Positions 38,729 through 50,975 of a DNA stretch of 64,000 nucleotides are shown in pieces (the first letter of the stretch is position 1; each line of letters opens with the position of its first letter). The stretch comes from Chytridium lagenaria (taxonomy: Eukaryota; Chytridiomycota; Chytridiomycetes; Chytridiales; Chytridiaceae): positions 1 to 64,000 of the forward strand of contig JAHLKC010000132.1 of NCBI GenBank assembly GCA_025449115.1, given 5' to 3'. Both the position numbers and the translations under genes were made by a program. The notes below the pieces were generated by a model. That model searched no databases. It saw only the letters and a list, made by a program, of their open reading frames with translations, and was not told where the DNA came from.

Positions 38729-41461
38729 ATGGCAAAGGTTAATCGCCGCGGACATGAAAGCTCAAGATTCACTCCACCCGGAGATATTGACTCTCTTAAT
38801 GAAGGTCCTGCTTCTTCAGTTGCCATGTCCTCATCAGCTTCTTACACGATTGTTACGCGAAGAGCGGCAAAGAACAATCTCGCTATATCAGAGGCGCAGG
38901 CAATGTCCATTTCAGATCGATCTTAATGAAAGTGGGAGTGGGGTCCCGTCGCCCGTTACCCCTATAGTCCATCTGAAACTTCCTTACGTCAGTATCAATA
39001 TTTTTCTGTTTGCAATGAGTGTACAGGATCTAATTATGGAACTCCATGCAGTTTCAAAAGAACTTCCAACGTTCGCGCTTAACAATGGCTGTGAGGGAGA
39101 CGGGGAAAAAGTGGGCGGGAGTTGTGGGGTGTTGAGCCATAATGATGGAATCGTAATCGAAACTGCGGAGAGAGGCCTTGGAGTTAAACGTGGGCATTGC
39201 GATTAGTTCATGTTGTCAATGAATTGTGATTCTAATGCATCATATCAGTAGATCGATCAAGTCTTTACAACAATTCAGATCGACCGCAAAGAAATGATCT
39301 TGATGAACCTCCGGCGATCCATTTTGTAATTACATCCTTCTTAGCAGAGCTAACATTCTTAACAGTGAATTTGAGCAAACTAATTTTTGAATGGGCCGAA
39401 TACGATGGATTAATTTCTATTTTGTAAGATGGCTGCTGAATGGTTTCCATTTGTTTCGCATCATTGAACGCTCGATTTACCAACATATTTCCATACAGTT
39501 GATTCTTGCACAGCTACTAAATATGGAGGTTTAAAGCAGCGGCTTGCTCGAAGTCTTTTGTCCATTGGTAACTTCCGTTATATATAATCTCTCATAGTTG
39601 TTTTTTTTATCCATAGTCGATCGAAAAGCACGTTTATAACGGCGGATATGAAATTTTTAAAACCTATGGAACCAAAATCAACCACAGCAACACAACAGTG
39701 TGCAAGTCCCTACACGAATTTAGGCGCTTCCTTATTGAGTGCCATAAGCAAGGCCTTGATGTGAGCGAGCAGGAGTACCAATTTAAATGCGCAGAGAAAT
39801 TTTGTGGTCAGTTAATGAATTACTACAAGAACGGAAATCCTTTGCGTGGGATAGAGATGGACGGAGAGATCTTTTGAATGTTAATATGTTGAGACTGGAT
39901 GGGGATTCAATACATTACGGTGACGAGAGTGAGTAAATGTTTTATTTATGATTAGATGATTTCGGCCTTGATAAACACAATCGCCTAAAAAGAACTTACA
40001 TTAGAGCCAGTACGGGAGCAGTACATTGTTGAGGACAGCTCGTCTTTGGTTAACATACGTAAACTCTTGAGTAAGTTTCTTAAATAATTAATCTTCTTCT
40101 TCGGTAACTAAAAAAGTATTTAGGCGAACTTTATCACATCGTAAGCGATATGTCAGAATACCTCGCTATCAAACAAATATGTGAGATATTTTATGCCAAA
40201 TTTTCGAATTCGTTGCCAATTCTTAAGAACCTCTTGACTTTCCTTTGTTTTCTTACAATTTACAATGCATATTTCTTTATGTGACTGAATATTTTCTCTT
40301 TCTTTCCATGTGTAGTGGACCAAGACACAGGAGGAGGAATTTCAGAAGAAGAAGAATGCGATCTTATAATGGACTGCCTCATGTTCCGTGAGTATTTTTT
40401 AGTATACCTATTAATACAGTTTGATTATACTGACGAATCTTAAACCCTTTATTCCAACAAACAGAGAACCCCAACAATCTTCTCTGTGTACGCAAAACGT
40501 CCGATCTCAGTATTTTTTGTCGAATTTTTTGAGCATGTGAAATCCAGAATTCAAGATTCCGTTCAAACATACCTGTCATATGGTGCAGGGTCTACACTAG
40601 AAGACGAAACTATCAAAAAACATACTGCGGTAGCAAGAAATCTTGTTGCTACGCTTGATGCTGATTTTGGAGTATGTGGTCGTCTGGGACCGAGGAACGC
40701 TAGAGAGTTAAGAGAAGATGTCGAAGGAGTGTTGAGCTTACTGGAAGGATTACTTGAAAAAGTCAATCCTTGTACTTACGGAAATAATTTGGAAGGTAAG
40801 CTTGACCAAATCGTCCTCCCTTTGTTTTGTAGTAGTTCTAATGAATTTGGTTTGTGTGTGCTAAATAATAGATACCGTGGCCACCACCCGTCCTCCGCTT
40901 CCTTTGGGACATACTTCACTGCTAACAGAAGATAGTCTTGTCCTACTTGGACAGTCATTTCCAACCCGATTGTGCAGATCCAACTCGGAAGATGATATTC
41001 TTTTTAATACACCCTTCTCCCCAAATTCTAACAAATCACTGCAATTTAAGGACATAGAACACGAGGCAGATGCCACCGAATCGCAGTTCCCTACATCATC
41101 GCAAGACTTTCATAACCAAACCCCCCCCACTTCCATTCAACCCCTCTCCCCGTTATCTGATCTTTCGTTGCAATCAAGGCAGACGCAAGAAGAGTCGAGC
41201 CCAACTGAGGCATCAATCCAACGCAAACGTCACGCAGAAGAAGACTTCGACATAATTTCGTCGTCCGATAAGAAGCGTATCAGGACATCAACCATAATAC
41301 ATCCCCCCTCACAAGAAGTTATCGAAAGGAGAATTTCACCCAGGAGAAAATCTCAGATTATGCCATTACGGTGTAAACTGTGCGGTCAGCCTATACTTTC
41401 AGCATGTCATTGTACGCAAGCACCCGGTGAAGTGGATATGGGAATGGAGCTTGACAAATGA
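38729..41461 (+). CDS. Hypothetical protein with C-terminal cysteine cluster
   Basis: Not recognised. An ATG at 38729 gives MAKVNRRGHESSRFTPPGDI. Middle exons include a mostly helical region near 39617-39806 (YNGGYEIFKTYGTKINHSNT; LHEFRRFLIECHKQGLDVSE) and another near 40470-40797 (RIQDSVQTYLSYGAGSTLED; LREDVEGVLSLLEGLLEKVN). The last exon (about 40872-41461) is disordered and Ser/Pro-rich with basic patches (KRKRHAEEDFD-type and SPRRKSQ), then ends with CKLCGQPILSACHCTQ and a short acidic tail. The four cysteines could bind one zinc. Exon borders between 38930 and 40470 are uncertain, and one extra T near 40525-40530 interrupts the frame. Convergent with the gene at 42733-45141, which ends in a similar cysteine cluster. 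Confidence 0.5.
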
Positions 41462-42732
41462 AGCGGGCATTTTCAGGAAAGACTGCTTAAGTTCTGTTGT
41501 ACCGCAAAGCGTAAAGATGCGACTGAAAGTATGAAAAAAGTCGGGCTGTCTCAGGCTCGGTTCACCTTGATTTCTTCCTTGCTCTCTATACCTATTTTAG
41601 GTTTTTTATCCAAATTTCTGTTTTATTTCTTACCTTGCATCAAACTACGCCACGCCCTGAAACTATAAATTACACTCTTAAACTCTACATTTTTGAATTA
41701 ACAAATCGACCCGTCTTCTTCCTCTCATTACTATAAATTTTTAATAACATTCCAACGTGCTTTTTAATCATCCAATTAATGAGCGAAGGAGCTTAAATTG
41801 CTTAGAAAGAAGGTTCGCCTACTTCCAGAGGATGGGAAGCCTTTTCCTCTGAAATCTAAAAGAGATACGATTACATATGCATATATATATATTTTTCAAA
41901 GGCAAAAAAAAAAAAAAAAAAAAAACCCCAACGGGAGTTGGTGTAAGCAAGATATCTTCTTCTATTTGGACTCCGGAAGAAACCATGCTTTTTATCACAT
42001 CCAATGGAGCTGATCTGCACTTGCTTTAGACGTAATATGAACATAATTTAACAGATAAACATCATAAAAATAAAGTTTATAAAAATAACTACAAAAATAA
42101 ACAAATAAACCAATAAAAAAGTGACAGTTTATAGCAGATATGGGATATTTTGGAAGGGAAAAAAGTAAAATAGAGTGGAAAGAAAAGGATGAAAAGCAAG
42201 AACAAGGAATTTAAAATGCTTACCTCATCTTATTGCGCATTTGTGCGTCGGGCATCTTCGCAACACTCGCGGGCAAAATAAAAAGAGAAAAAGAAACCAA
42301 TGCTAACTCTCTTGCGTATATAACAAACATCTTGTATCCGCAACCCAAATAAAAATCCAAGGTCAGTACCATGGCCTAGTAGAAGGTAACCAATTTTGGT
42401 AGATGGATCTATAATCCCTTTTCCATAACCCTACACACATACATATATATACATTATTCGTGCAAAACAAATCAAATCCCACCTTTGAAACGGTGAAAGT
42501 CAAAATGGAAAGCGCGCGATCAAACCAAAGACCTTATGTATATATTTATATAAATATACACATAATTTAATAATATATTATCCAATGTTGAACTTGGATG
42601 ATATGCTTGGAGTAAGTTCATCATTCATACCACTTTTTTTGTTTTCATTATCTTGTTTATTAAGATTCCGTTTATAACTAATATTTCCATTATTTTCAAT
42701 CCCTATACCTCAAAACAAGCTCATCAAAAACC
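41462..42732. other. Convergent intergenic, AT-rich
   Basis: 1.27 kb between two unknown genes' 3' ends. It has an A run of about 21 bases near 41906-41926, AT-rich stretches near 42060-42120 and TA-rich repeats near 42435-42455 and 42537-42580. No gene is seen. Confidence 0.55.
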
Positions 42733-45141
42733 CTACGCTGTTTTTACGTTCTTTCTCCTCTCACTCTCTCCATTGTCGCCATCATCCCGTTCCCTCTTTT
42801 GAGGTTTAGAGGATGCCTCCACTGGAAAAATAGCTGAGGTGCATGGACACCATATATCCTCCTGAAGTACTCTACCGCATTCACATTCTTTAAACCCTGT
42901 CCTAACGTTCGTTCTTCTCAGTGAGACAGATTGTCGTGTCAAGGGCCGAGTTGTTGCAGAGTTTGCGGTGACCGTGGTGGATTGAGCTTCTGTGGAAGTG
43001 TCGCGTATCGTAAAAGATGCAGATTGCAATGGGTTACAGGTTGAGGGCTTGGAAGTTCCGCGCCAGTGGCTACTACTAAAATTTAAAGAATTAGGTATCT
43101 TTACCTCCTTAAACAATGACAAATAACATCAAAAAAATTCCAGAAAGACATTCATACCTTGATAATATTCAAGATACTGCTGAACATCTACATCTTTAAA
43201 TGACCCTCCCATCAACCGAATCTGCAGCTCAACCATCCTTCTACGTTGCGCACGACTCCGAATGGATGCTGTACTCAATAATCCTGCATCATAATCTCTC
43301 TCGACTTTCATTGCGAGCCCAATGGCATCTCTATACAAGTTCACCATCAAATCGGCCTGAACCCTTGTGGTTTCGCTGACTATTTTTTTCGCAGTAGTCC
43401 TTAAGCGCCGTGAACAAGTCAGCTCTTGCCTTTGTGTACATGCTGTTGTAGTAAGTTGACACGTCGCTATTGTTGAAGTCGAGAAGGTTGGCGGTGCAGC
43501 AGACGCATAAGATATTTTTTGGGCAAACTGAGAAAGTATGGTAAGCAGATATTTATTAACGTGAAACAGGAATTTTAAAGCGTTAATTTAAAACTTACTG
43601 ATATCAAAGATTTTCCCCACGATGCGGATCCGGTCCATGGGATTATTGATGCCAGCGTTGATCACTATCGTGTAAAAAAAAACAAACTGCAGTATCAGTT
43701 TTCTGTCCGAGTTTGGGTTGATAAAATGGGACCAACTTACGTGCAGATTGAACGAGCTCAAAATCTAATCTATCTCCAACAACATTGGTGAAAGTTGCTG
43801 CTTGTATAAAATGTGAAGCCCACAAGGCAAGATCAGTCGATATAATCTCAACAAACAAATAACGAAAGATGAATGGAGTTAACTCACAAAGCATATCTCT
43901 GACTTTCGCAAGTGCAGGATCATTCAAAACGCCGCTAGGAACATCTGTGAAAACTCCAAATTACTACAAAGACTGATGGCTTACAAACCGAAACACGGCC
44001 ATTACCATCCGCATCATTTCTATTCCCCTTCAGGACCGCCTTGACGATCTCAAATTCGCTCATCCGATCCTCCTTATCCCAGCCCTCAAACTTCCCATCC
44101 TTAGAGTACTCTAGAACCCGCACTTGAAATCTCGATACAGACTTTAACCGAACCTCTTGCGCCATCACATCAACGCCCGCCGCTCTTAATCGACTAATGT
44201 AGTTATCATAACTTTTGACTTTATCGATGAAGAATTTCCGCGCGTATCCAGAGCTTTCGTAACAGTCTTGAAGGTAAGTGGATACACTGCCAATTATTGG
44301 GTTCTGCGGATTCACTGTTTTGGACGTTAAGCTGGAAGAAAAGCGGGATGGAGCTTACAGGTTGAAAATATTTTAGCGGCAAATTGGTGATCGTTGTTGC
44401 GTATTTCATGAATGTCAGATTCGGATTTGACTGATGAGCGATAAGAAGATAACGTGAGAATTGCGAAAGAGAAAAAAAAAACTTAAGCATAACTTACACA
44501 TTTCGACAAGTGCTGAGACATCTGCCCAATCATTCACTATTAGAAGCATTTCGGCTGTAACAATCTTGTGAGTTCGACGATCAAGAACGATTGAACTTAC
44601 TGAGACTATTTTGGAGTTCATTGAGGAGGGTGATTTCACCGTCATTGCGTACCGGTTGGTTGATGTAATAGCTCCTCTCTAAAGTTTGAATTGATAAGAA
44701 TGGGAAATGTTGCATTGAGGCTATAAGCAAACCCATCTTCAAGACCATCTTCAGGAACAGTGGAGAGCACTTACCAGGATGCCGACCATCTCCGATTTGA
44801 GAATTGATGTTGGATGCTACCACAACTACTTAAAATTTCAGAAATGTTTTGAAGCCCAACATTTCAAAACCTTCCTCTGTCAACTCACCTGGAACACTGC
44901 CGACGTTTGTCTTTCCATCCTCTTGTCTGAGCTGCGTAATGTATACTGGTCTACCCGCATGTCCTTCCCTCACTTCCGTATGAAGTTCGAGTCTAGTAGG
45001 TGCCAAGTGAAACCGCAACTGGTAAGCGACCTGACGGAGGGTTGCGTTGCTGAGAACAGGGCTGGAGGGCCGAGAAGAATGGGGAGTAGCGATTGAGCTG
45101 CTTCCTGTACTGCGAGGATCTGTCAATCTGGTACGAGCCAT
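42733..45141 (-). CDS. Hypothetical multi-exon protein with C-terminal CxC...CxC cluster
   Basis: Not recognised. From the ATG at 45141 (MARTRLTDPRSTGSSSIATP) at least nine exons give plausible coding sequence: LRQVAYQLRFHLAPTRLELH, VVVASNINSQIGDGRHPG, LERSYYINQPVRNDGEITLL, AEMLLIVNDWADVSALVEM, NPIIGSVSTYLQDCYESSGY, KSYDNYISRLRAAGVDVMAQ, LNDPALAKVRDMLCELTPFI, FVEIISTDLALWASHFIQAA and MVNLYRDAIGLAMKVERDYD. The body is helical and mixed alpha/beta. The tail carries ECECGRVLQEDIWCPCTS and a basic acidic-mixed end (KRERDDGDNGESERRKNVKT). I know no family with this arrangement. Few frame breaks are needed, so the model is better than that of its neighbour. Function unknown. Confidence 0.55.
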
Positions 45142-45456
45142 GGCTGGGTTGTTAATGAATGGTAATTGTGTGTCTTGATGTAGTTTGAATTGCGAGGGGT
45201 GAGGACGATCAAAGTGGCGACAAGAATTCTGGGGAGAACGCTTGGGTGTTGGTGATGGTGGTGTTGATTAGATGTAAAGTTGATGGATGGTATTCTGTCA
45301 AGCTGATGGTCCCTTGGCTGATGAGGCTTTCAGATACAAGTGATATGGCTGAATGGTGGATGAATCCTAACTGATGATGCTTAGGTTTGAAAACAGGCGA
45401 TCAAGTGTGGTGTTCTTCGTAGTAAACACTGTCAGCGTTTGCAGCTGCTACCTATA

Positions 45457-45773
45457 ATGCAAAAGTCCAGTCAAGTTCCCGTCAGGGTAGCCAAAGAAAA
45501 CGATACGAAGATGCCCACAGTTTTGTTTCTCCCGAGAACCTCATTGGACGCTTCCATAGAAATACAGAAGTTGAGTGAGCAATGGGAAACGCTGGCGGCT
45601 CGGCTACGGATTTACAGAGAGCATTGCGAATTAAAGAGAAATGGAAATCTCTTACGGAATGTGATCGAGATTCCGACTCCCGAGTGGAGACATACACAGT
45701 GGAAACGAATTCTGCAGAGACTACAGTTCGAAAGAAGTTGTTGAGTAAAATCTCTGTGGAGGCCTCAAAATAG
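45457..45773 (+). CDS. Small hypothetical protein
   Basis: From an ATG at 45457 (MQKSSQVPVRVAKENDTKMP) the sequence continues with a helical stretch, LSEQWETLAARLRIYREHCE and LKRNGNLLRNVIEIPTPEW. The frame can stay open to 45744, or shift near 45680 into ETYTVETNSAETTVRKKLLS to 45773. Length is about 95-105 residues. I do not recognise it. It is divergent from the gene starting at 45141, with 315 bases between them. Coding support is only the absence of stops and a plausible helix, so it may be spurious. Confidence 0.3.
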
Positions 45774-47144
45774 AAATCGCATTATAGATTGCGGTGCAAG
45801 AAGTGAGCAAGCTGAGATTATTTTATTGGGATGCTATGTTTGGATTGTAATATTCGCGATAGCTGACATAATAGCTTGCGCCGTGGATAGGGGCTTGTTC
45901 ACAGGTATTTCGAGCTTACAATCGTCGTTAGAGTTGAAGTTTCAACGTGCCCCACTCTAGATTTTCTTCTTCAGTTTAAATTTACGAGATTTGACCAAAG
46001 TACATGATATGCGTCATTGGAATGCTTGGAGCAAGCGTCACAGTGTTGAGAGGATCGACCGCAGCGTTGCCAAAGTTTTTTGAGCCCTCAAAGCTTACCC
46101 ACCTATAATTACTCGAGTCTGCGATCATGGGGCTCGTATCCCTTATTTATAGAGCGAGTTGCTCGAAGCGAATATTGGTATCATGGCCAGGTGAGAGCGA
46201 GCGAGAGGATGATCCTGACGAATCTGTGCCTTCCCGCAATATCGTTTTTGGCGGTGAGCTTTAAGCTGTGAGTCAGATATTCCCGACTTGTTTTGGTAGT
46301 CGGCAAATTCGACACCCGGCTGGAAGACGGTGACGAAAATGTCGGCAGTGACTTTTGATGGGTTCAATGAAGCATATTTTACGGCAGTATAGCCGCCGAC
46401 AACGATTACGAGCCTATCTGGTTCTCCGGATATTTTTTAAAACGGATTTGAAAAAAGCAGGTTAGCCTATTGGTTGGACAGAGCTTGATGACCAACCGAA
46501 CCCTGGCAGGAGAGTATGAGGATTGCGACGTTCCAATCGGTACTACCACCATCGTCGACCACGAAGCAGTAGCGGACAAAGCATATGAAGCCGAGACATC
46601 AAAATGCTGAAGGAAAGAATGTTGCTAACGGCGCTCGTTTTGTGAAAGGTCTATCTACTCGAGATGAATGAGCTCCACAGACGTGATGAGCGTGAAGTGG
46701 GCAAGCCATAGCCCAATCTTCTGATTATACAGGACAGCAGTTTCAATGTTTGAGCGCTTGTGCAATGCCCTCTGCGAGACCAGCCAGCCAGCCGATAACC
46801 AAGTTGGAACCAGCGGAATCGAATTTTGGTATTTGTATGTTTATATATAGGTGAGGTCGGAGATTCGGCTTCGATTTTTATATCATAATCTTTGAGAACA
46901 AGGCTCCAGAATAATCTTGTCTCTTTAGAGATATTAATAGTTGCTATGGTTTTTAGATATTAAATAACGAAAATTGTGAGGAGAAAAATAGTATGATTTT
47001 TTAAATAATATTATCTCGATTTATTTTGCATGCCCAAAAGATTGTTTGAGAATACTATAATATCTAATTGTAATAATTACAATATATGAAGGATTTATGG
47101 CAAGATCATCATTTATCAGAAAGTTGTCCTTTTACACATATTTT
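45774..47144. other. Intergenic
   Basis: About 1.37 kb with no supported gene. Short open frames (for example 46080-46271) show no family signal. AT content rises toward 46900-47100. Confidence 0.5.
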
Positions 47145-48512
47145 CTAACTATGGCGTGCAGTATAAGGTATCCTAATAACCCTCGAATGATCCACAACGT
47201 TCAAAAGAGGACCGTCTCTAAGCAAATGTCGACGAATAGTCTCCGCAACGACAGGACCTGCTGTCCTTGGATTCGTCAATGCAGATACGTGCGGAGTGAT
47301 GGTCACCTAAAATTCGTGTGAATATATATTTACGTGGTCAGAGAATCAATGAAAAAACAATTAAATTAAATAAACAGAAAAAAAACTGTAATATGCATGT
47401 GACAGGTAGAAATAAAAGGAAAAGTTAAAGAAGGAAAAGAAAAGAAAGACAGAGAGACCCAGAGAAAGAAGGACGAAAAGAAAAGGAAAGGAAAGGAACA
47501 AGCATTTCACCTTTGGGTGATTCCACAAGGCATGGTCACTTGGTAAAGGCTCTGTTACGAACACATCCAATATTGCGTGAGAAAGTATTCCTTTGTCTAA
47601 CGCCGAAATAAGCTCATCTTCGACCACATGCGCTCCCCTCGCAAGATTGACAAGAACAGCATGTTGAGGAAGCTTTGACAGATTCTTCATTCCCAGAATA
47701 TTGCGAGTCTCGTCCGTCAATGGAAGCAAGTTGATGAGAATCTCCGACCGAGACATCACCTCATCAAACCCCTCTTCTTCCGTGGAAGCATGGTACCATT
47801 TTCTTTGCAAATACAAGGGGTTTCAGTGCTCTCAAAATCGTTGAGATCGTCGAATGAAACGACCTCCAGAGGTGGGCGTCGCGACCGGGCCCAACCTAAA
47901 ACTTGAAAACCCTGTCGTGCCAATACGGTGGCGGCAGCTCTTCCCAGAGTTCCCAGTCCTAATATGCCAACAACTCGTTCCTCGGTCAACGGCTGAAACG
48001 TCCTGCGCAGCGGTCTCTTGTTCCATTCTGCTGTGCGCTTCAAGGCATTATACAAATGTAGCTGCCGATGCGACCACAACGAATGCAACAAACAACTCTC
48101 CGCCATGGATCTCGTCATCTCCGGATCTACCATGCGCACGAGCGGGATGGAACGCGGAAAAGTTGGGTCGGCCAGATTCTTGTCCACACCCGCCCAGAAC
48201 GATGCCATAAGGCTTAGCTTGGGAAATTGAGCGAGCATCCAGGTGGAGGGTCAGCAATGATAGCAATTTCAACATCTTCAGGATTTGGATCGAGGGTGAG
48301 GCGGCCATTGGTTTGATTGATAAAGAGCGGGCTCTGTCTTCTTCGATCACAGCGGTGGTCCCTGGGGAGAGGGTCGGATACAGGTTGACCTCGAGAGGGG
48401 GATAGCCTTCTGGCAGCTTGACCGCAGCAAGAGAGGTTCTAAGCGCCTGGAGCCACGGCCTCGGATCCGGGATCGTTGTCACGAAAAATATGCCTCTAGG
48501 TTGTGCTGGCAT
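47145..48512 (-). CDS. D-2-hydroxyacid dehydrogenase, GhrA (glyoxylate/hydroxypyruvate reductase) type
   Basis: An NAD(P)-dependent reductase of 2-keto acids such as glyoxylate and hydroxypyruvate. The ATG at 48512 gives MPAQPRGIFFVTTIPDPRPW. GhrA-type blocks follow: LSLMASFWAGVDKNLADPTF, IPLVRMVDPEMTRSMAESCL, and the dinucleotide motif VVGILGLGTLGRAAATVLAR. The catalytic triad is visible as Arg in NLARGAHVVEDEL, Glu in LDVFVTEPLP and His in VTITPHVSAL. A single intron of about 200 bases (about 47310-47515) precedes the last exon, which ends ARHS. The N-terminal 90 residues hold frame breaks (near 48330 and 48245). The piece DPNPEDVEIAIIADPPP in another frame fits the expected sequence. The start lies 84 bases from the divergent zinc-ribbon gene. 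Confidence 0.88.
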
Positions 48513-48596
48513 CAGGTTGATAGGTTTTCTTCAAAAATCACTTTTGTTGTTTATTTTTCTCTTTCCTTCGCCAAGCTGGGTCGCCACATTGAAAGC
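48513..48596. promoter_or_regulatory. Compact bidirectional promoter region
   Basis: Only 84 bases separate the ATG of the dehydrogenase (minus) from the ATG of the zinc-ribbon gene (plus). Both must start transcription within or across this stretch, which is T-rich on the plus strand near 48537-48560. No defined element is seen. Confidence 0.4.
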
Positions 48597-49852
48597 ATGA
48601 TGACGGCACCCGTCTCTGTAGAGATGACTAACGAGAATCGCAGAGAAGAAGGCAGCAAGCGTCTGGGAACCTATATGCTCCAGGGCTGGGTGAGCTTTAT
48701 TGATTTCTATGCTTATCTCCATTTACCATGCTACACCTTGCTGAACAATGGCATGCGTATGTTTCTACATGATCTGAAACAGGTCTTGACAGATGTGCCT
48801 TGCACTAAGCCTGGATGTGACATGCCTACTCTGAGGGCCAAGGATGACCGAACAAAGTACGTTTGTGCCCTATGCGATGACCCGAGGCCAATTCCTCCGG
48901 TGAGGAATGTAGGACGACCCTCTGCCATGGTAGCCGATGACGACGGTGAGTCTCTTATTTTTCTTACATGTTTATTGTGGATTCCCTGCGGATCTCACTT
49001 CCCGGTAGTTTGCTCTTTACCTTTTTCTTTTGCAACTTCCTTCCTTCCTTTACTTACTGTCTTGCTTTAATTGATGTACATTTGTGCAAGTAGATATCGA
49101 AGAGCTAGATGAAGAGGAAGACGCCGACGAAGCTATGGATGATTTTGAAATGGCTCCCCTCACGCCAGCAGAGGCTGACCGCATCAGTCGGCGTCGCGAG
49201 GCCTCAGACCGTGCAAGTCGGCTCATGGGCCAAAGACTTTTGAGCGGTTGGACAATGCTTGCAGAAACTTGTAACAGCAGATCATCTCAGAGCTTGGAGT
49301 TCCTATGATGAAGAGAGGAGATGTCACTGTTTGTGTTCTTTGCGAAACTGTGCAAACTTCCGAGCCTCAGCAAGAGGAAGTGGTTCAGGTTCGGGCTTTT
49401 GTTCTTATTTTAATTTTTACTTCACCTTTTTTACTAACGCCTTTGCGTTTACATTCTGAACCTCAGGCTACCTCGACGTCACCGCCTGAGCCACCCACTT
49501 CGGTCATTGAAGCCGTGGCCTCAACTTCCGTTATAAGCCGTTCGATTCCTCAATCCCTCTCTGTTCCATCGACTCTTTCTGCACCTAAGCCTAATTTGAA
49601 ACGTCCCGCGCCTTCCACCGTCGACGAGAGTATGGACGATGATGATGCTATAGATCAACTTCTTGGCTCAACATCTGGACCTGACATCGTGGTAGATTCT
49701 ACCGTTGAAACCCTTCTTTCAAGATGGCTGTTTTGAAGGAGAGTCTCGCTAGAGCCAAAGGGCCTCGAGAGACATTGGAGATTTGCAGAGCTATTGAGGG
49801 GTGTGCTGATGCGGTCAGGGCTTGCAGGGCGATTAAATCTGTTGGTTTTTAA
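48597..49852 (+). CDS. ZNRD2: ZNRD2/Sjogren autoantigen p27-like zinc-ribbon protein (two repeats)
   Basis: Two copies of the Auto_anti-p27 motif (LLxGWxML...C..C...C..C) are present. Repeat 1: RLGTYMLQGW, intron, VLTDVPCTKPGCDMPTLRAK, then YVCALCDDP, with all four cysteines. Repeat 2: RLMGQRLLSGWTMLAETC, GVPMMKRGDVTVCVLCETV, with three cysteines visible. An acidic linker (DIEELDEEEDADEAMDDFEM) joins the two. The tail is Ser/Pro-rich and ends in a helix, MAVLKESLARAKGPRETLEI to IKSVGF. Human p27 interacts with tankyrase-related and centromere partners, but its role in fungi is not settled. Two single-base losses break the frame: GG at 49296-49297 and AA at 49721-49722. The ATG pair at 48597/48600 is the first in frame near the promoter. 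Introns near 48691-48789, 48945-49092 and 49391-49467. Confidence 0.8.
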
Positions 49853-50064
49853 TCATTTAGGTCTGCATAGTTTTATCATGAAGTTATGTATGTATCTGGA
49901 GACTAATAAAAAAAAGGGAATATATTGCAGTAGTATTTGTGACAGTCGCTTTGTTCTAGTCGAGACGGAACAAGTAAAAAAAGGCCAGGTCTGTGTGTAA
50001 ATGTACAAAAATAATCAAAGAGGAATTCTTCAAATAACCAACGAAATAGTGTCTCTCCAAGCAT

Positions 50065-50975
50065 CTAACTTGAAGGCGCAATGACCTTTTTGAGAAGATC
50101 GTTTAAGATGTAAGCAGTCAAACTGTATCAAAGTGAATAAGTAAGTCGTTCCGAACAAAGGAAAAAATGCAATAGTTACCCCCAAATGGACTGCCCATTA
50201 GGCCCTTTCCAGCTTGGAACTTCAAGGCCCTCGATAGACCTGAACTGCATCATAGTCATCTTTTTGGGTCCAAAAGATCTCGAATTGGCAGCGTGAAGAC
50301 AGATGACACCTCATCCACGTTGAACTTGATGTGATTTAAATTCATTCTGCAACATTTGGAAAATCCTTTTGATTGCTTGAGCTCCCCTCCACGATAGCTC
50401 TGTCCAGTACTTTTTCCACAGAGGACGCGGATGATGAGTTTTGCGAAACGACATACGCAAGGTAAGGGTGTACCTCGATCGTTGCACTGCGGTCAGGAAG
50501 ATGAGGAAGCGGGCCGAGTATCTTAAAATCAATTAACCCCGTTTCTTCCAAAGTTTCCCGTAACGCCGTATACATCAACGATGTATCGGTATCATCCATA
50601 CGACCACCTGGAAACTTGGCAACGTTTAGATAGCGTCACAATTATTTTTAACTCCGTCAACGAACCTAACCTGCCCTCCATGCTTTCTTAATTTGGATGC
50701 TCTTACGGTAAAAGAATTGAAGGGACGCCATTAACGTGACATAGAGGTACGAGAACGGCAGCCTTGCGGGGATTCTCAGAGTTGAACTTCCATTTAATCT
50801 TTTGGCTCTCTCTTGCCTCCTTCAAAGACCTTTGAGAATACAAAGAGAGTGTTGCAGCGTCGAGAGATTTTGGGGATTGATTAAGAGATGAAGAAGGGCG
50901 GATCTGATTGCAGAGAATTGGATGGAGAATTGATGATCGGCGAGACCGTTGCAATGACTGGCATCGATAAAGCAT
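50065..50975 (-). CDS. Nudix hydrolase, CoA diphosphatase type (NudL/Pcd1-like)
   Basis: A likely peroxisomal or mitochondrial enzyme that splits CoA into 4'-phosphopantetheine and ADP. The N-terminal 60 residues are basic and Ser-rich (MLYRCQSLQRSRRSSILHPI), consistent with a mitochondrial targeting signal. Then AAVLVPLCHVNGVPSILL leads, through an intron, to VRASKLRKHGGQVSFPGGRM, which is the CoA-hydrolase motif LRxHxGQxxFPGG, and to DDTDTSLMYTALRETLEETG. That is the Nudix box in the form seen in NudL. VHPYLAYVV and FNVDEVSSVFTLPIRDLLDP, then WGLTAYILNDLL complete the fold. Introns or frame changes occur near 50610-50710 and 50330-50345. Convergent with the zinc-ribbon gene. Confidence 0.88.
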
